NCBI GenBank assembly: GCA_037127255.1
Contig: JBANSL010000004.1
Coordinates: 87,812,627-87,876,626, forward strand
DNA from: Persicaria tinctoria
Taxonomy: Eukaryota > Streptophyta > Magnoliopsida > Caryophyllales > Polygonaceae
Reading direction: 5' to 3'
DNA: 64,000 bases
Shown here one piece after another: positions 1-12,420 of this stretch; position 1 is the first letter of the stretch, and each line of letters starts with the position of its first letter. The notes under the pieces are model-generated. The model was not told the DNA's origin and searched no databases. It was given only the letters and a program-made list of their open reading frames with translations. Both the position numbers and the translations under genes were made by a program.

Positions 1-41
1 GTGAGTAATCAACTGACCGATGGTTGTGATTGCGAATGCAG

Positions 42-1364
42 GCGCTCCTAGCAGGGTGTTCGGCAGGGGGATTGACGATCATCCTGCACTGTGATAGCTT
101 CCGGGATATGCTCCCATCCGCCAACGTCAAATGCTTGTCTGATGCAGGATACTTCATCAATGGGTACATAATATATATACCGCTGCAGTTTGTTTAATGA
201 CGCTGCAAGATCAACTGTGAATAGACATTTTAATGATGAATGTGATTTTAGTTTGATCTTGTAATGCAGCACGGATGTATCAGGGGGATCACGCATTTCG
301 GAAATGTTCACCGGAGTTGTTGCTACCCATGTATGTAAATATGATATATGCTTTACTATATACACAGTATATTATAGACAACAATGAATGCTAATGCAAC
401 ATTTCTCGATAATTTTTTTTCGGGATTATTCACAGCAATCAGCAAAGAATCTGCCAGCATCTTGCACCTCCAAGTTCACCCCCAGTCAGGTTCTTATTAT
501 AAGGATAATGTCCTTCATATTGTAAGAACTGAAATTTTGAAGCTAAGTAATGTAAATTTACCTCCATGAATGCAGTGCTTCTTCCCACAATATGCAGCTC
601 AAAGGATCAAGACTCCTCTGTTCCTGTTAAATGCTGGTTATGATTCCTGGCAGGTAATTAACATAATAAGGCTAGCTAAATAGCGACTAATTGCAGAGAA
701 ACAACTCTACTTAAGAGACTGATTTGTGTGTATTGCAAATGAATGTATTTTTCCTTTTGTATGGGTTAATGGAATTGCAGGGGAAAAACATACTTGCGCC
801 GGGTGTAGCAGATCCCCATGGCACTCTTCGTGACTGCAAGCTTGACATAACCAAGTGCTCTCCCGCTCAACTGCAAACACTAGAAGGTTCATAGTCACAT
901 GCTACATCCATGGTTTGATTTAACTTTTGTTCAATTGTGTAGTTAATTGCTTTTTTTTTTTTTTTCTCCTCCAGGTTTTAGACAGCAGTTCTTGAAGGCC
1001 CTCGCAATGGGAGGCAAACCTCCATCAAGAGGGATGTTCATAAACTCGTGTTACTCCCACTGTCAATCCGGAACTCAAGAGACTTGGCTTAGAGAAGACT
1101 CTCCTCTTCTGGATGGAACGGTAATATTTTCTCTAAATCGGAATACACTTCAAATTTCAGTATATGTTATAATCCTTAGCTAACCAATAATTGATAATGC
1201 ATCTTGGATTTTAAAGCTACACTTACTTTTTTATTTTGTTTGGTTGAATGCAGCAAATATGGAAGGCAGTAGGAGACTGGTACTTTGACCGGAATAGCAC
1301 ACAGAGGATTGAGGAGTGCGCATACCCTTGCGATAATACCTGCCACAATCGTGTCTTTGACTAG
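42..1364 (+). CDS. Pectin acetylesterase, C-terminal part (5' end outside window)
   Basis: This is a carbohydrate esterase family 13 enzyme that removes acetyl groups from wall pectin; the family is secreted. Seven exons read in phase across GT-AG introns: 42-163, 270-330, 436-489, 576-653, 781-886, 975-1120 and 1254-1364, giving 225 residues before TAG. The first exon carries the nucleophile motif GCSAGGL. The fourth encodes CFFPQ and NAGYDSWQ, where the catalytic Asp is expected. The sixth encodes [10 protein letters not shown] with the expected catalytic His. The end has the family's Cys-rich tail ([16 protein letters not shown]). The family is usually about 400 residues, so roughly the N-terminal 45% lies upstream. 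The window opens at an intron donor (GTGAGT), and no frameshift is visible. The family call rests on recognised motifs and is firm; the paralogue cannot be named. Confidence 0.93.
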
Positions 1365-3743
1365 TCACCTTGCAAGCCTTGCCATTGGTTCTTTATGAAG
1401 GAAGCAAAAATGGGGTGGTGTGTTCATCCTGCATAATGAAATAAACGTGTAGAAAGGGTGGCATATATATATATGCATACCTGCCACAATTGTGTATTTT
1501 AAAGCCATTGATTATATATATATATATAGCACAAGAAAAATGGGTCACATATTCATCCAGCATCATGAATAAATATGTACAAAGGTATAGTTTTTCTTCC
1601 TGTTCCTTTTTTACTTTCTAATCATGGAATTCAAACAGACACTGCTAAAGGTTCACGAGTTCATCAGTCATAAGAGAAAGAACTTGTGCTGGAAATAAAA
1701 AAAACTTGTGCTGGTCATAAGAGAAAGAAGAACTGAAAATATGGAACTCAAGCTTTTCATTGATCAAATCAACAGTTTAACAAGTCTATGGGCAATTAAT
1801 TTCTCCTATTAATTAAAGCGAAGAGAACATCAATTACAAGTGTGAGCAAAAACTAAAAATTGCAACTTGACTAACAAATCAGTGGCAGCTAATGACAGAC
1901 CAAAAGACTATGCACCCTTAGCACCATATGACACAAATACACGTCAAATGTTGGGTTTACATATGTTTTGTAAGTGATAACACAATCAATGAATACATAG
2001 ATTTCTAGTTCCTAGTCAATTTATTCAAAATCCATTTCACATGTCTTGCACTCTTCAAAAATATTTTAGAGACTTTGAGATGAATAATCAAACTTTGATA
2101 ATGAAAATAAAATTTCCCAATAATTACAATTTGGGATAATTACACAGTAGCCCTTTCCAATTGCTTAAGTAACTTTTCAAAGCTATAATATAGATTCCTG
2201 CAACATTAGATAGCAACAAATATCATATATCTACTTGAGAGTTTCTCATCCACCTGCAAGATAAAGTGATTTGAAGTTGTTTTCTAATTAGAAAAGGAAT
2301 ACATGGATTTCTCTGATTTTCAAGGGTTCCTTTTTCAGGACAGAAATACAAACATGATTACTTCATGTCGGGCAGGCACAATAAAAATGTAAATTACTCT
2401 TTTGCAGGTTGTTAAAGTGCTCCATTTCCGGAATTTAACCTCGATACGTCTGGCCATGTGCTCAAATCACTCGATCATTAAAGTCAAACTTCCCTGGAAT
2501 CTATCCTACCAGAGGACATGAGAAGGTTCAATTAGAATAATGGCAGATCAATTTGCAAACTTTCCAATTTTTGAATCTATTCTATTTTAGGTAAAGTTGA
2601 CAAATAGTAGTGGAAACATTCTTTTCCTGTACGCCTAACCAATTCCTTTTTTGGGGTGACAATAGAACAAACAAGACATTGCTTTTCTAAAGTCTAATGC
2701 AGATAATCTAACCTATTCTTTGTGTAACGTTGCCTAACCTATTCCAATTCAAACTCCTATTCCTGTACTGCAAGCTTCATTATCAGAAGAATCACTTCAG
2801 AGTATAAATAATGTGTGCTTTTTAACATGAGACATTCAGAATTGAATGGTGATCTATCGTTAACATGTCATCTAACTATATGAGATACAGAAACACTCAA
2901 CTCATAAACTGTGGGCAAGCGATTTTCTTCTCATGTTGTGCTGAGCTTGCACTTAATCTAATTACTTACACACCATGTGATTCTTCTATCCAAAAACCAT
3001 ATCTTTCACTTGTTGAACTAATTAAATGCAGAGATTGCAGACGAAGATTACAAGTACATTGAATCAGTATCCAAACTCCTTAAAGCCTTGCAAGTTGCAA
3101 TCCACAAATCGGATGCAGGGTGTCTATAAATCTTCAATCAACTTATAAACAGCTTTCGTTTGTAACTATAATGTCACCAAAGTGCGAGAAGAAAAATACA
3201 ATACGGCATAAGGACTACACATAAATTGTCTATTCAATGCACATACGCTTCAACTTAGCTGAACACAATCCTCCAAACTGCAGATCCTTCCTTTCAAAGC
3301 AAAATCTTGGAGACAAAAAAAGAAGCCATTGAGCGAACACAAGAAACCCAGGGAATTCAATTAAAACCAGCTCAACTTGAAGGAAAAGAAATTCACAGAG
3401 ATCGAGATTCAGTTACGAGGCAACTAATAAGAACAAACAGTCACTTTAATACCAATCAACCACAGAAATCAATGGAAATAGGTGGTGGCCCTACCTATCA
3501 ACGGAAAGTCCAAATTGACACGGGAACCTCAGGTCATCTGCATTACACAGCAATTCCATTTAACACAGAGTTCGAACAATATTCTAAACATCTACCAAAT
3601 TTGAAGGATCTAACCGAAATCAGATGAGCCGCATCGGTAAATAATTTAAATGCGCGACAGGTGAATCACCTTCACCAGCGATTTTCATCCAATTTCAAAA
3701 GGAACGGAGCAATAGAGCTGCAATAAAAGAACAAACTCGTCAC
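1365..3743. other. Region without an identifiable gene
   Basis: This AT-rich stretch begins with the 3' untranslated region of the pectin acetylesterase gene. Two near-identical blocks (about 1422-1460 and 1540-1575, each around TGGGGTG/TGGGTCACAT, CATCC and ATGAATAAA) suggest a duplicated polyadenylation region. From about 1740 on, several minus-strand acceptor-like sites (for example TTATCTTGCAG near 2255) fit a spliced minus-strand transcript from the promoter near 4175. I could not assemble a reading frame. Plus-strand ORFs at 2865-3062 and 3307-3627 look non-coding. Confidence 0.4.
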
Positions 3744-4180
3744 CTACCAAAAAACGAACACGAAATCAATCAGCTCTCGGATAGCGACAACCGCAATAAG
3801 GTAGATCTCTGAAATCTCCATTGCCAATCGCTGGCAGCGTCCAATTCAATTGATGCAACGCGGGATCCAAATCGCCTCCACCGACACTGTTTCCGTACAA
3901 CAAAATGCAAACGGAATCAGCGGAAAAAGCATTTTTGCTTCGCATCCCAGACGACAGTGGCGAAGGCGAAAAATCGGTTCCCGATCTGCACCAAGCGAAT
4001 TAGAAGCTGCCGCGAAACAGATTTCGATCTCTCGCAACGAATCTGAGAGGAAAAGCAACTTTCGCGCAGGAAGATGGAGCGTACGCAACCGAGCTAACCA
4101 AAGAGAAAGGGCATCTGGTACCCTATTAGCCACTGGAGTGGTGACTGGTGAGTGAGGTCAGGCTGAGGGAATATTTATAG
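3744..4180 (-). promoter_or_regulatory. Probable promoter and 5' leader of a minus-strand transcript
   Basis: Read on the minus strand, a TATA element (CTATAAATAT, 4171-4180) precedes a GC-richer, CT-rich leader that stands out from the AT-rich surroundings. A 25-codon ORF starts at 3821 and ends at 3744-3746 (MEISEIYLIA...). Near its stop is a strong donor-like sequence (GTAGGTGACG), and an acceptor-like TTATTGCAG follows about 30 bases on. Either the ORF is an upstream ORF in the leader or it is exon 1 of a gene not resolved here. The overlapping longer ORFs in both directions (3846-4155) look like artefacts of the higher GC content. The sequence shows the motifs; transcription is inferred. 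Confidence 0.35.
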
Positions 4181-4524
4181 CGGGGACGGACGAATCAGAG
4201 CCGTACACGTGTCAACGGTGATGCTCCCCCCTCGGCCCCTCCATTCCATAGCCACACACCGGACGCACGCATAGTTACGGAGTGACGAAAGCGAATTTGA
4301 ACAGTTAGATTCTTTTAGGCTGTGTGTCAGTTTGCTTACCGTTAAGATATTTTTATCTCGGGTTATATTTTGGGCTAACAAACGGGCCCAATTTTTTTTA
4401 TGGTAGGCCCAGACCAAACTTGGCCTGTTTTTCCAATTCTCTTTTCTTTGAAGTGTGCATTGCTTTTGCATTTGATTCACCCATGTTTTTATCCATGAAC
4501 TCTAATGTTTTAAATGTTTGAATC

Positions 4525-4527
<3 letters not shown>

Positions 4528-4558
<31 letters not shown>
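4528..4558. repeat. (TA)n microsatellite
   Basis: Uninterrupted TA dinucleotides, about 15 units, in intergenic DNA. Confidence 0.9.
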
Positions 4559-4562
<4 letters not shown>

Positions 4563-4840
4563 AAAAATTCGAGAACAGGTAGGTCTGATTCTCGAAATGT
4601 CGATGAGCCGACAGATGAAAATCGCTTATACATACAATAGAAAATCAGAAAAAAGTGCAGTTAACAAGCGGAGATGTACTCTACGACAGGGCGAAAATAA
4701 GCAAACCAACTCTATCAAGTTCACGATACGGACATTTATAATAAGAATAGATAATACTCTTGATCATAGTCAAAAGGCAAGGAAATGGGTGAGAGAAAAT
4801 GATGATATTTTTAATTTTTTAATAAACGCAGAATTATGAT

Positions 4841-4925
4841 TAGGGATGTTATGTGAGACAAGCTACTCGTGATCGGCTCGGACTCAGCTTGTATAAAACT
4901 CGACTCGGGCTCGATCACCTATATA
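4841..4925. repeat. hAT-like terminal remnant
   Basis: It starts TAGGGATGTTATGTGAG and continues with GCTCGG/ACTCG repeats like the ends of the hAT elements at 37548-44329 and 54540-54773. No partner end with an 8-bp target duplication was found; the nearest CACCCCTAA, at about 5054, has unmatched flanks. It is probably a broken element end. Confidence 0.4.
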
Positions 4926-7546
4926 TAAAAAGAGGGAACAGTAACATTATTTTGCCTTTTATACCCCTGATTTTTTTGACAAATTACCAAATAGCAAAGA
5001 TTTCCCCATCCCGCCATCCGTAGTTTTTTGTGACCAAATTGGCCATTTTCATCACCCCTAATTTTTATTTTTTTACAAATTACTCTTTGGGCCCTAACGA
5101 ATTGGGCTAAGCCCATTATTCCATGTCAATGATAATAAAGCAAAGCAAATTCAACAAAATATTCTGTGTGCATTTAAATATATTTTTCAAACAAAACTAC
5201 AAACTATATTAGATATATATCTTTAAAAATAACTAATTGTGTCGCCCGCGTGTGAAGCGGAGACTCAAGTTAACTCGTTGGGACCACATCACCACAAGTA
5301 GCACTTGGAAGCTAACTGATTAACAATATAGAATTACTAAACAAAGGTGTAAAATATTTCAATATACGAATGAAACTATTGGCCAACAGTGCATTTACAA
5401 ATCCTAAACTAACGGATACATACACAACAATGCAACGATGATTATGAATTAAAATGACAGGTTTAAAATTCTACAAGCAAAATTCAACACTCTGAAGAGT
5501 AAATAAACTTGCCTTCATATACTGCTTAGGCTTCCTTATAAGCGAAACCAGGGACTTATCAACATCCACACCTCTAATCACATTCAACAACAATAGCTAA
5601 GGGCTTAGCTGTGCTCTCGGCCTTCGGCTCTGTAATTGTACCCTAAAATCATGTCAATTTTCTTGAAAAGCACTTAAAAATTTAGCATCGTTAATTTGAA
5701 TTTACAATCTAACCTTACTTCTGCCCTGAAAATTACAGTTCAGAACATATTTCTCTTCATAAGGTATCTTCCTGACACCAAACAACCACACAATCGAAAT
5801 AATTCACGAGCTGAGATCTCAATGGAGTTATAGTATCAAGTATTAGAAATAGACAACAATAAAGATGTCTTCTAGAACTCTGACTTATAGTGAAAACAAA
5901 AGCTTCTGTTGGTACTGGGGTACAATTGTACAGGGCTTAGCTTATAAGGTTTGGTTCAAGACTTAATTTATAAGGTATAAAGCAATCAATCTATCTACTA
6001 AAATAAGCTATCTAAATATATAAACATGTGTAAGATAAGCATAATATTCGAGCCTTTAGAAATCTAAATCTGCAAACAATCACATATTTCGACAAGGAAA
6101 TAATTTGAAAAACATAAAGAAAAATAGCCAAATTCTCAGCATTTTAGAACCTTCAAATCAGAATCATTCAGTTCATCAATGATATTTCTTTCAACATAAA
6201 TCTGAGGGACATCCAAGAGTATGGAGAAAATCCCATGTAGCCCTTCTAGGCTTCTAAGCTCATCCTTAGTCGTTGGTTATGCAGCATTATCCTAAAAGAG
6301 AGGATATCAGCCAAAATAATATATTGAAGCCATCAATCTATCACTTTTGAGATTGTCTATTGTTAAGCAACCGAATACTCCGTACATTGATAATGTTAAG
6401 CTTTTTCCTACTATGTGAATCTCAAGATGTAAATACTGAACTATGAAGACTGATAATAACAATAAAGATTCACAATTATAGCAGTCTAGCATGAGATAAG
6501 ATTGAGTTCTTCCAATTTTGTTTATAATACATAAGAACTTCATGATAAAAGAAATCTCCAAACTTCAAGCAACACCAGTTCATACTTTTGCAGTTTTTAA
6601 TTGCCCCCTCTTTTACAAATTCAAATAATTTCATCACAAAACACCACAAGCAGATTATCAGACGCTGACATATTCCTATTCAAAACTTAGAATATCAGAG
6701 GAAAGACATAAGTAAGTCCTAAACTTTGTCATACTTGGTCAATCCTAATTTACCAAAATTTGTTCAATTTCACTCCTTTCCCAGTGACAAGAAACCAAGC
6801 ATCAAAGAAATACACAAGTCAATCAATGAGCAAATTACAATTTAGAAGTTCTGTAAAGAGGAAGGATGGCCTATAATTTAAATATATAAATTTGGGCTAA
6901 GGTTCAAATCATGTCACATAGTGCAACTTGAATACTTTTCTTTTGAAAACCATTTTTAATGCTCACATAGAATCAGCATAGATTCACAACAATCATGTGT
7001 ATATGAGGTACTAAAAAAAGCTTGGTAAAAACAAATAATCAATCACAAATTAGTACAAATCCATATCGAAAAAAAACCCTAAAGATCTCCCTTTTATGCT
7101 CAATACTCTCTTGAACTCATTAACATTCCCTCAACTCATAAAGTCATAAACCGAGCACTTAGCAACACTGAAAAGATCTCCACAAAAAAAAAAAAACCAA
7201 AAAAAAAATCGAAAGATGAGTGGTTGGGAATTTGACCTTAAAGTTAATTTGGGCTGTCAAATATGAAGTATTGACATTGAAATCAGAAACTTTATCTAAA
7301 TTCTAAAAACTTAGGCATATAACAAATTTTGTTATGGACATTTAATTGAACATTTTTATATTTCTAACCATAGGTAATCTTTAATTAAAAAAATGCCATT
7401 GAATCAGCATAGAGTCATAAAAAAAATATAGCATCATAAAGTCATAACTCAAGCACCTAGCAACACTAAAAAGATCTTCACCAAAAAAAAAAAAAAGAGG
7501 AGTGGTTGAGAATTTGAATTTGGGTTTTATTTCTTCAATGTTGTCC
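4926..7546. other. AT-rich intergenic region with one coding-like fragment and a direct repeat
   Basis: No full gene was recognised. On the minus strand around 5512-5640, an acceptor-like TTACAG is followed by coding-like sequence in two frames (AEPKAESTAKPLAIVVE, then RGVDVDKSLVSLIRKPKQY), which looks like a decayed exon of an unidentified protein. A segment of about 90 bp at 7137-7235 is repeated at 7432-7517 with drift: CATAAAGTCATAA, AGCAC, TAGCAACACT, A-run, GAGTGGTTG. The rest shows nothing beyond AT-rich sequence and A-runs. Confidence 0.4.
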
Positions 7547-8414
7547 GGGCTCGTTTAGTTGGCTAAAATCAAACCCATCAAATGGAATGTTAGAGCCCAA
7601 CTCATAAAATTGTGTTTGGTTACACTACTCAAATGATTGATTGTGTTTTAGGGGGTAAACAATTCGGCCCATTTGTTTACCTCCCCCAAAGACGTCTTTT
7701 CAACGCTCTTTTCCCTTTTCAGCCCTCACGTCTCTCCACATCATCTTCCACCAACTATCGTAAGGGCTCCTCCATGTCGCGTGCCGCTTCTTTTACTAGC
7801 CTTCCTTCCTCCTTTGAGCTCCTTCCATGGCCACTTCTTTCGAGATCCATCCATTGATGCTCCTCTTTCGATATAGTCTCGATTATATTGTGGCTCCCTC
7901 TTTGAGCTCCTCCATGAAGCTCAAAGAGGTTGACCCCAAATCTCTCCAAATTTAGCAAAGGTACCATGAATAGCCTGTAATGGGGAAAAGTAATTTCAAT
8001 TGAAAATATCTCTCTCCTCACATGGCAACTCCTTCAAATCTATCTCCACTTCCTGATTTGTTAAATTGGAAAATTTAACACGTAATTTGTGAAATTAGGG
8101 AAATTAGAAACCTTAATTTAAAATTAGGCGAAATTAAAAGAAAAACTAATTTCAGAATTTGATAGAAAATTAAAAACCCTTAAACTAGAGAAAATTAGGA
8201 ACATTTTAGTTACAAATTAAAAACGACAAATGATTTATGAGATAATTAATCGTATTCCTTTACTAAATTAACTCAATCAAGGGTAATCGGGAATTGAATG
8301 ATTCATCTCAATTATCAACCAAACAAAAATACAATTAAACACTAATTATTTCATTTCCTTTCCAATAAAAGTAATGAATCTCTTTACTTTCCCTACCTCT
8401 AACCAAACGGCCCC
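7547..8414. mobile_element. Candidate non-autonomous TIR element
   Basis: The left end GGGCTCGTTTAGTTGG and the inverted right end GGGGCCGTTTGGTTAG are similar, and such GTTTGGTT-type termini are common in plant MITEs of the PIF/Harbinger and hAT groups. The interior has no transposase. I could not find a convincing target-site duplication (left flank TTGTCC, right flank TTAGTT), so the exact ends and superfamily are open. Confidence 0.4.
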
Positions 8415-8713
8415 TTAGTTTTACAGCTGCTTAATTTTGGTGGTTGTATAATCATAGTTTACTCTTATTAAGAATGCATCAACTTTTAAGACCGCTTCTG
8501 AAAAATTGGATCTTGACAGCTCTGGTGGGAAATCAGTGACTATGCAAAACCGAGTTTTCCTGAATGTTTAGTAGGGGTGGGCACAAATCCCGGTCCCGTC
8601 CCGGTCCCGGTGGGATTTAAAAAAAAATAGTAAATCCCGTCCCGCAAAAATTATGCGGGACGGGACGCGGGACGACCCGTCTCAATCCCTCAAATCCCGT
8701 CCCGTCCCGCATA

Positions 8714-8739
8714 TATAATAATAATAATAATAATAATAA
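8714..8739. repeat. (TAA)n tract left of the non-LTR element
   Basis: About eight TAA units directly precede the GC-rich start of the retrotransposon. A longer TAA tract follows the element, so either it inserted into a TAA repeat, or this is the target and the right tract is the element's own tail. Confidence 0.85.
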
Positions 8740-11700
8740 CACGCGCAGGAGCGAACAGGTGGGCGATCGGCGATTGGGAGAACAGGTGGGATGCGCCTTC
8801 TCTCCGGCCGGATTGCGGCCGCCGTTGGCCGGCGTTGGCGACACCACCACCACCGGCGTACTCCCCTCCCCCCGGCGCTCCTCCCGAGTCCCTCCGACCT
8901 CCCCCTCTCTCTCCTTGCAGGAACCCATCCCGCACCCTCCCTCCTCCTTCTCCGGCGCCTCTCCGCCATCTCCGGCCACCCCTGGCCAGGCCGCTGCCGA
9001 CAGAAGGATCAGCGAGCCGAGCCACATCTCCCTGCACCATCTATTTGCCCCAACTCCTTTGTTTCGAAAATCTGAACCCTAGCCCTTGATTGCACTAGTG
9101 TGTTAGCCCTTGATTGCACTGGTTGATTTCGGGCTCGTCGGGCTTGATTTGCCGCCATGTCGGTTCCTAAGGAACGCTTTATTTGCCCTTTTGTTAGCCT
9201 CCATAATTGCCCCAACGGTGGTGGTCGTGGACTTGTCAGAACTGCCTTCTTACGTCATTTCAAGGATAGGTATGGTTCCGTCATCACCGCCGTTGACACT
9301 TGTTCACTTTTGTCGTCTTCTCCGACCGTCTATGCCACTGTTGAGGCTACTTTCCGAAGGTTGAACGTGTGGTTATGCGGTGTTTGTTGTTCCCTTCACA
9401 CGTTACGTTCTCCATGCCGTCATCCCGATGGAGTTGTTGTTTCCCCGCCGGACGATGGTGATGGTAATGCTCTGTTTTTCATTTTCAATATTGATTGCCC
9501 TGTTTTGCCGCCTACTATGCATGTGCTTGGTTCTGTTTCGCTAAATGGGAGTGCCCCACGTTTAATTGTTGCACGTGTGGATTCTTCTGATAGTGGGGCC
9601 ATAGAGGTTGATTTTGGGTGGGATTTGAGTACTTTTGATCGTCTTTTAGTCAAGGGACTACGTACAGTTAAGTCCGTACCGCCACGTTGTCGTCTTGGTT
9701 TTACTCGGGCTCTTAAAGGGGTGCTTGACCGTGTTATTGCCGCCCCTGATGACATTGATGGTTGGGTTCGGTTTCTGGCTTTGCCCATCTGTGTTTTGCG
9801 TGCTTTTGTACCACGGAGTAGTAGCGATCGTCGATCGGGTGTTCGTCGTACTCGCCAGGAGGAGTCTATTGCGAGTGATCTTGTTGGTTGGAGCACTCCG
9901 GGGGGTGACATTGGGTTGCTTAGGGCTGCCTTGAGGGCAGCCCCTGTGTCCTTCAGCGAGGGTGTTGGGGATGATGATGAGCCTCACACACTGGAGCTCA
10001 ACCTCCGTCAATGCCGTAAGAAGATTTCTGATGGGCATTTCACTGCTGCTATGCGGGTTCTCTCTTCTTCCGGTGTTGCTCTTTACTCTACTTCTACTTT
10101 GATTGCGCTTCGGGACAAGCACCCTGATGCCCCTCTCCCTGTTTTGCCTTGTGGTTTCGCCCCTCAGCCTTCTATTATTGCTCGCCTGCCCATTGTTTTG
10201 GATTCCATAAGGAGTTTCCCGCGTGGTACTTCTTGTGGTAGGGATGGGCTCAGGGCCCAACATCTTTTGGATTGTTTGAGTGGTGCGGCAGTTGCTGTTT
10301 CTGACGAGCTTCTTGTTTCCATTACGGGGGTGGTGAACATCTTCTTGGAGGGTCGGTGTCCGTCTGCTCTTGGGGAGTATGTTGCTAGTGCCCCTCTGAC
10401 TCCCCTGGTCAAACCGGGGGGTGGTATCCGCTCTATTACTGTCGGCACGATCTGGAGACGCCTTGTGTCTAAGGTGGGTGCTTTCTTGGTTAGGCCTCAG
10501 TTATCTGGGTATTTTAGGGACCTGCAGTTCGGAGTTGGTGTTTCTAGAGGTGCTGAGGCCATTCTGCATGCCTTAAATAGGCTTGTAGAGTCTCGTGGTT
10601 CTGAGATGGGTCTTTCTATGCTGTTGGTAGACTTCCAAAATGCTTTCAACTTGGTTGATCGCACTACTCTGCTTTTGGAGGTCCGTCGTCAGTGCCCTGG
10701 CCTCTCGCGGTGGGTCAAGTTCTGTTATTCTAGCCCTGTGCGGCTCTACTATGGGGAGCACTGTCTTTGGTCTTGCCAAGGGGTTCAGCAGGGTGATCCC
10801 CTTGGTCCGCTGCTCTTTGCTTTGTCCTTGCATCCTCTGTTATGCAAGATCCGGGATTCATTTGATTTATGCTTGCAGGCTTGGTATTTGGATGACGGTA
10901 CTATTGTAGGAGACACTCTTGTGGTTGGCCGAGTTCTTGATATGATTATGTCTGATGGTCCAGCGCTTGGGTTGCACCTTAACGTGGATCCTAGGGGCTT
11001 GGTGTCTGGTGTTTTCCCTGCCCTTATTGCTCGGCCTGTTTCTGGCGTTAAGGTTTTGGGGGGCCCTGTCAGCACTTGCCCTGCTTATAGCGTCGAGATT
11101 GTTGCAACTCGGGTGGCCAGGACTGTTGAGCTTATGGGTCTTGTTGCCAAACTTGAGGATCCGCAGAGTGAGCTTCTTTTGATTCGGGCTTGTTCCGGTA
11201 TCTCTAGACTCTACTTCACCTTGCGTACTTGTCCGCCGGATGCCGTTGTCCCAGCTCAGTCTACCTTTGATAGTGCCCTCCGTGTATGTTTAGAGCGTAT
11301 TGTGGCTGTTTCTGGACCCGGGTTTGGTGATTGGCAGTGGAGATTGGCTACTCTTCCGTTTCAGTACGGTGGGCTTGGTGTTTATGCTGTTGGTGACATC
11401 ATGCATTATTCTTTTCTAGCCTCTCGCCTGCAGTCTTCTGGGTTGCAGTCTTTGCTCCTCCGCTTTGCTGGGCTGCCCCTGGGTGAGGGGCCCTCTTTCG
11501 ATGCTGCGCTGTGTGACTTCAATGGTCTTAGCGGCTCTGATTTCAGTCGTGATTCTAGCGAGTTCGCTGCCCCCAAACTTATGAAGAAATTGGTAGATGT
11601 GTACTTCGCCCGGATTGTGGCTTCTTCGGAGTCGGCTTTCTCATTGACCCCGCGGCAGGTGGTGTTGTGGAGGTCTCAGCATGGACCCCGTTCATCCGAT

Positions 11701-12420
11701 TGGCTCACAGTAGTTCCTATTTTTGGGCTCAGTCAGACCATGAATGGTAGGACTTACAGGTCGGTCCTCTGCTATCGTTTGGGTATCCCTCTTTTTCGTG
11801 CTGGTCTTCCTTGCTCTGCATGTGGTCGGGTTTTTGAGGATGACACTTTTGGGGATCATGCTGTGTCGTGTTCGAGTTCCATTGGGCTCAAGCATCGACA
11901 TAATCTTGTCCGTGATACCCTCTTCGACATTTGCTTCCGTGTTGGGATCTCCTCTCGGAAGGAAGTGGACATTGGTGTTGTTGACAGTCTTGGTGGACCT
12001 CTTAGGCCCGCTGACATTCTTCTTTACTCTTGGGATCGGGGTCGAGATGTGTGTGTTGATATCACGGGCTCCTCCCCCCTCACTCAGACTTGCTTGGCTT
12101 CCTTCGCTCCTGGACGATGTGTTCTCGACGCAGCGCGACGTAAGTGCACAAAGTATCGGGATGTGTGCTCCGCTGCTGGTTATGGGTTTTTGCCCTTTTC
12201 TTTCTCCTCCTTTGGTGAGCTGGATGGGGATGCGATTGCGCTTCTGGGACGGATCCGCTCCTTCTCTTTAGCCTTAGATTCTAGTTCTCGTCTAGCTGCT
12301 CATATTTTTACCAGAGTTTGTTTTTCCATTGCTAAGGGGGTTGGCGCGCAGCTTGTTTCTCGGTTGCCCGCTAACTTCTTGTAAACATTCAGTTGTTTGA
12401 TTTCTATACTATTTGGAGTT

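Noticed and set aside
8617..9089. Many overlapping ORFs on both strands in a GC-rich block
   Set aside because: They overlap the hAT subterminal repeats and the retrotransposon leader; low-complexity translations (poly-Ile, poly-Arg, poly-Pro) show they are composition artefacts.
9420..11075. Minus-strand ORFs opposite the retrotransposon ORF
   Set aside because: Shadows of the 1,075-codon frame: basic, repeat-free translations with no motifs.
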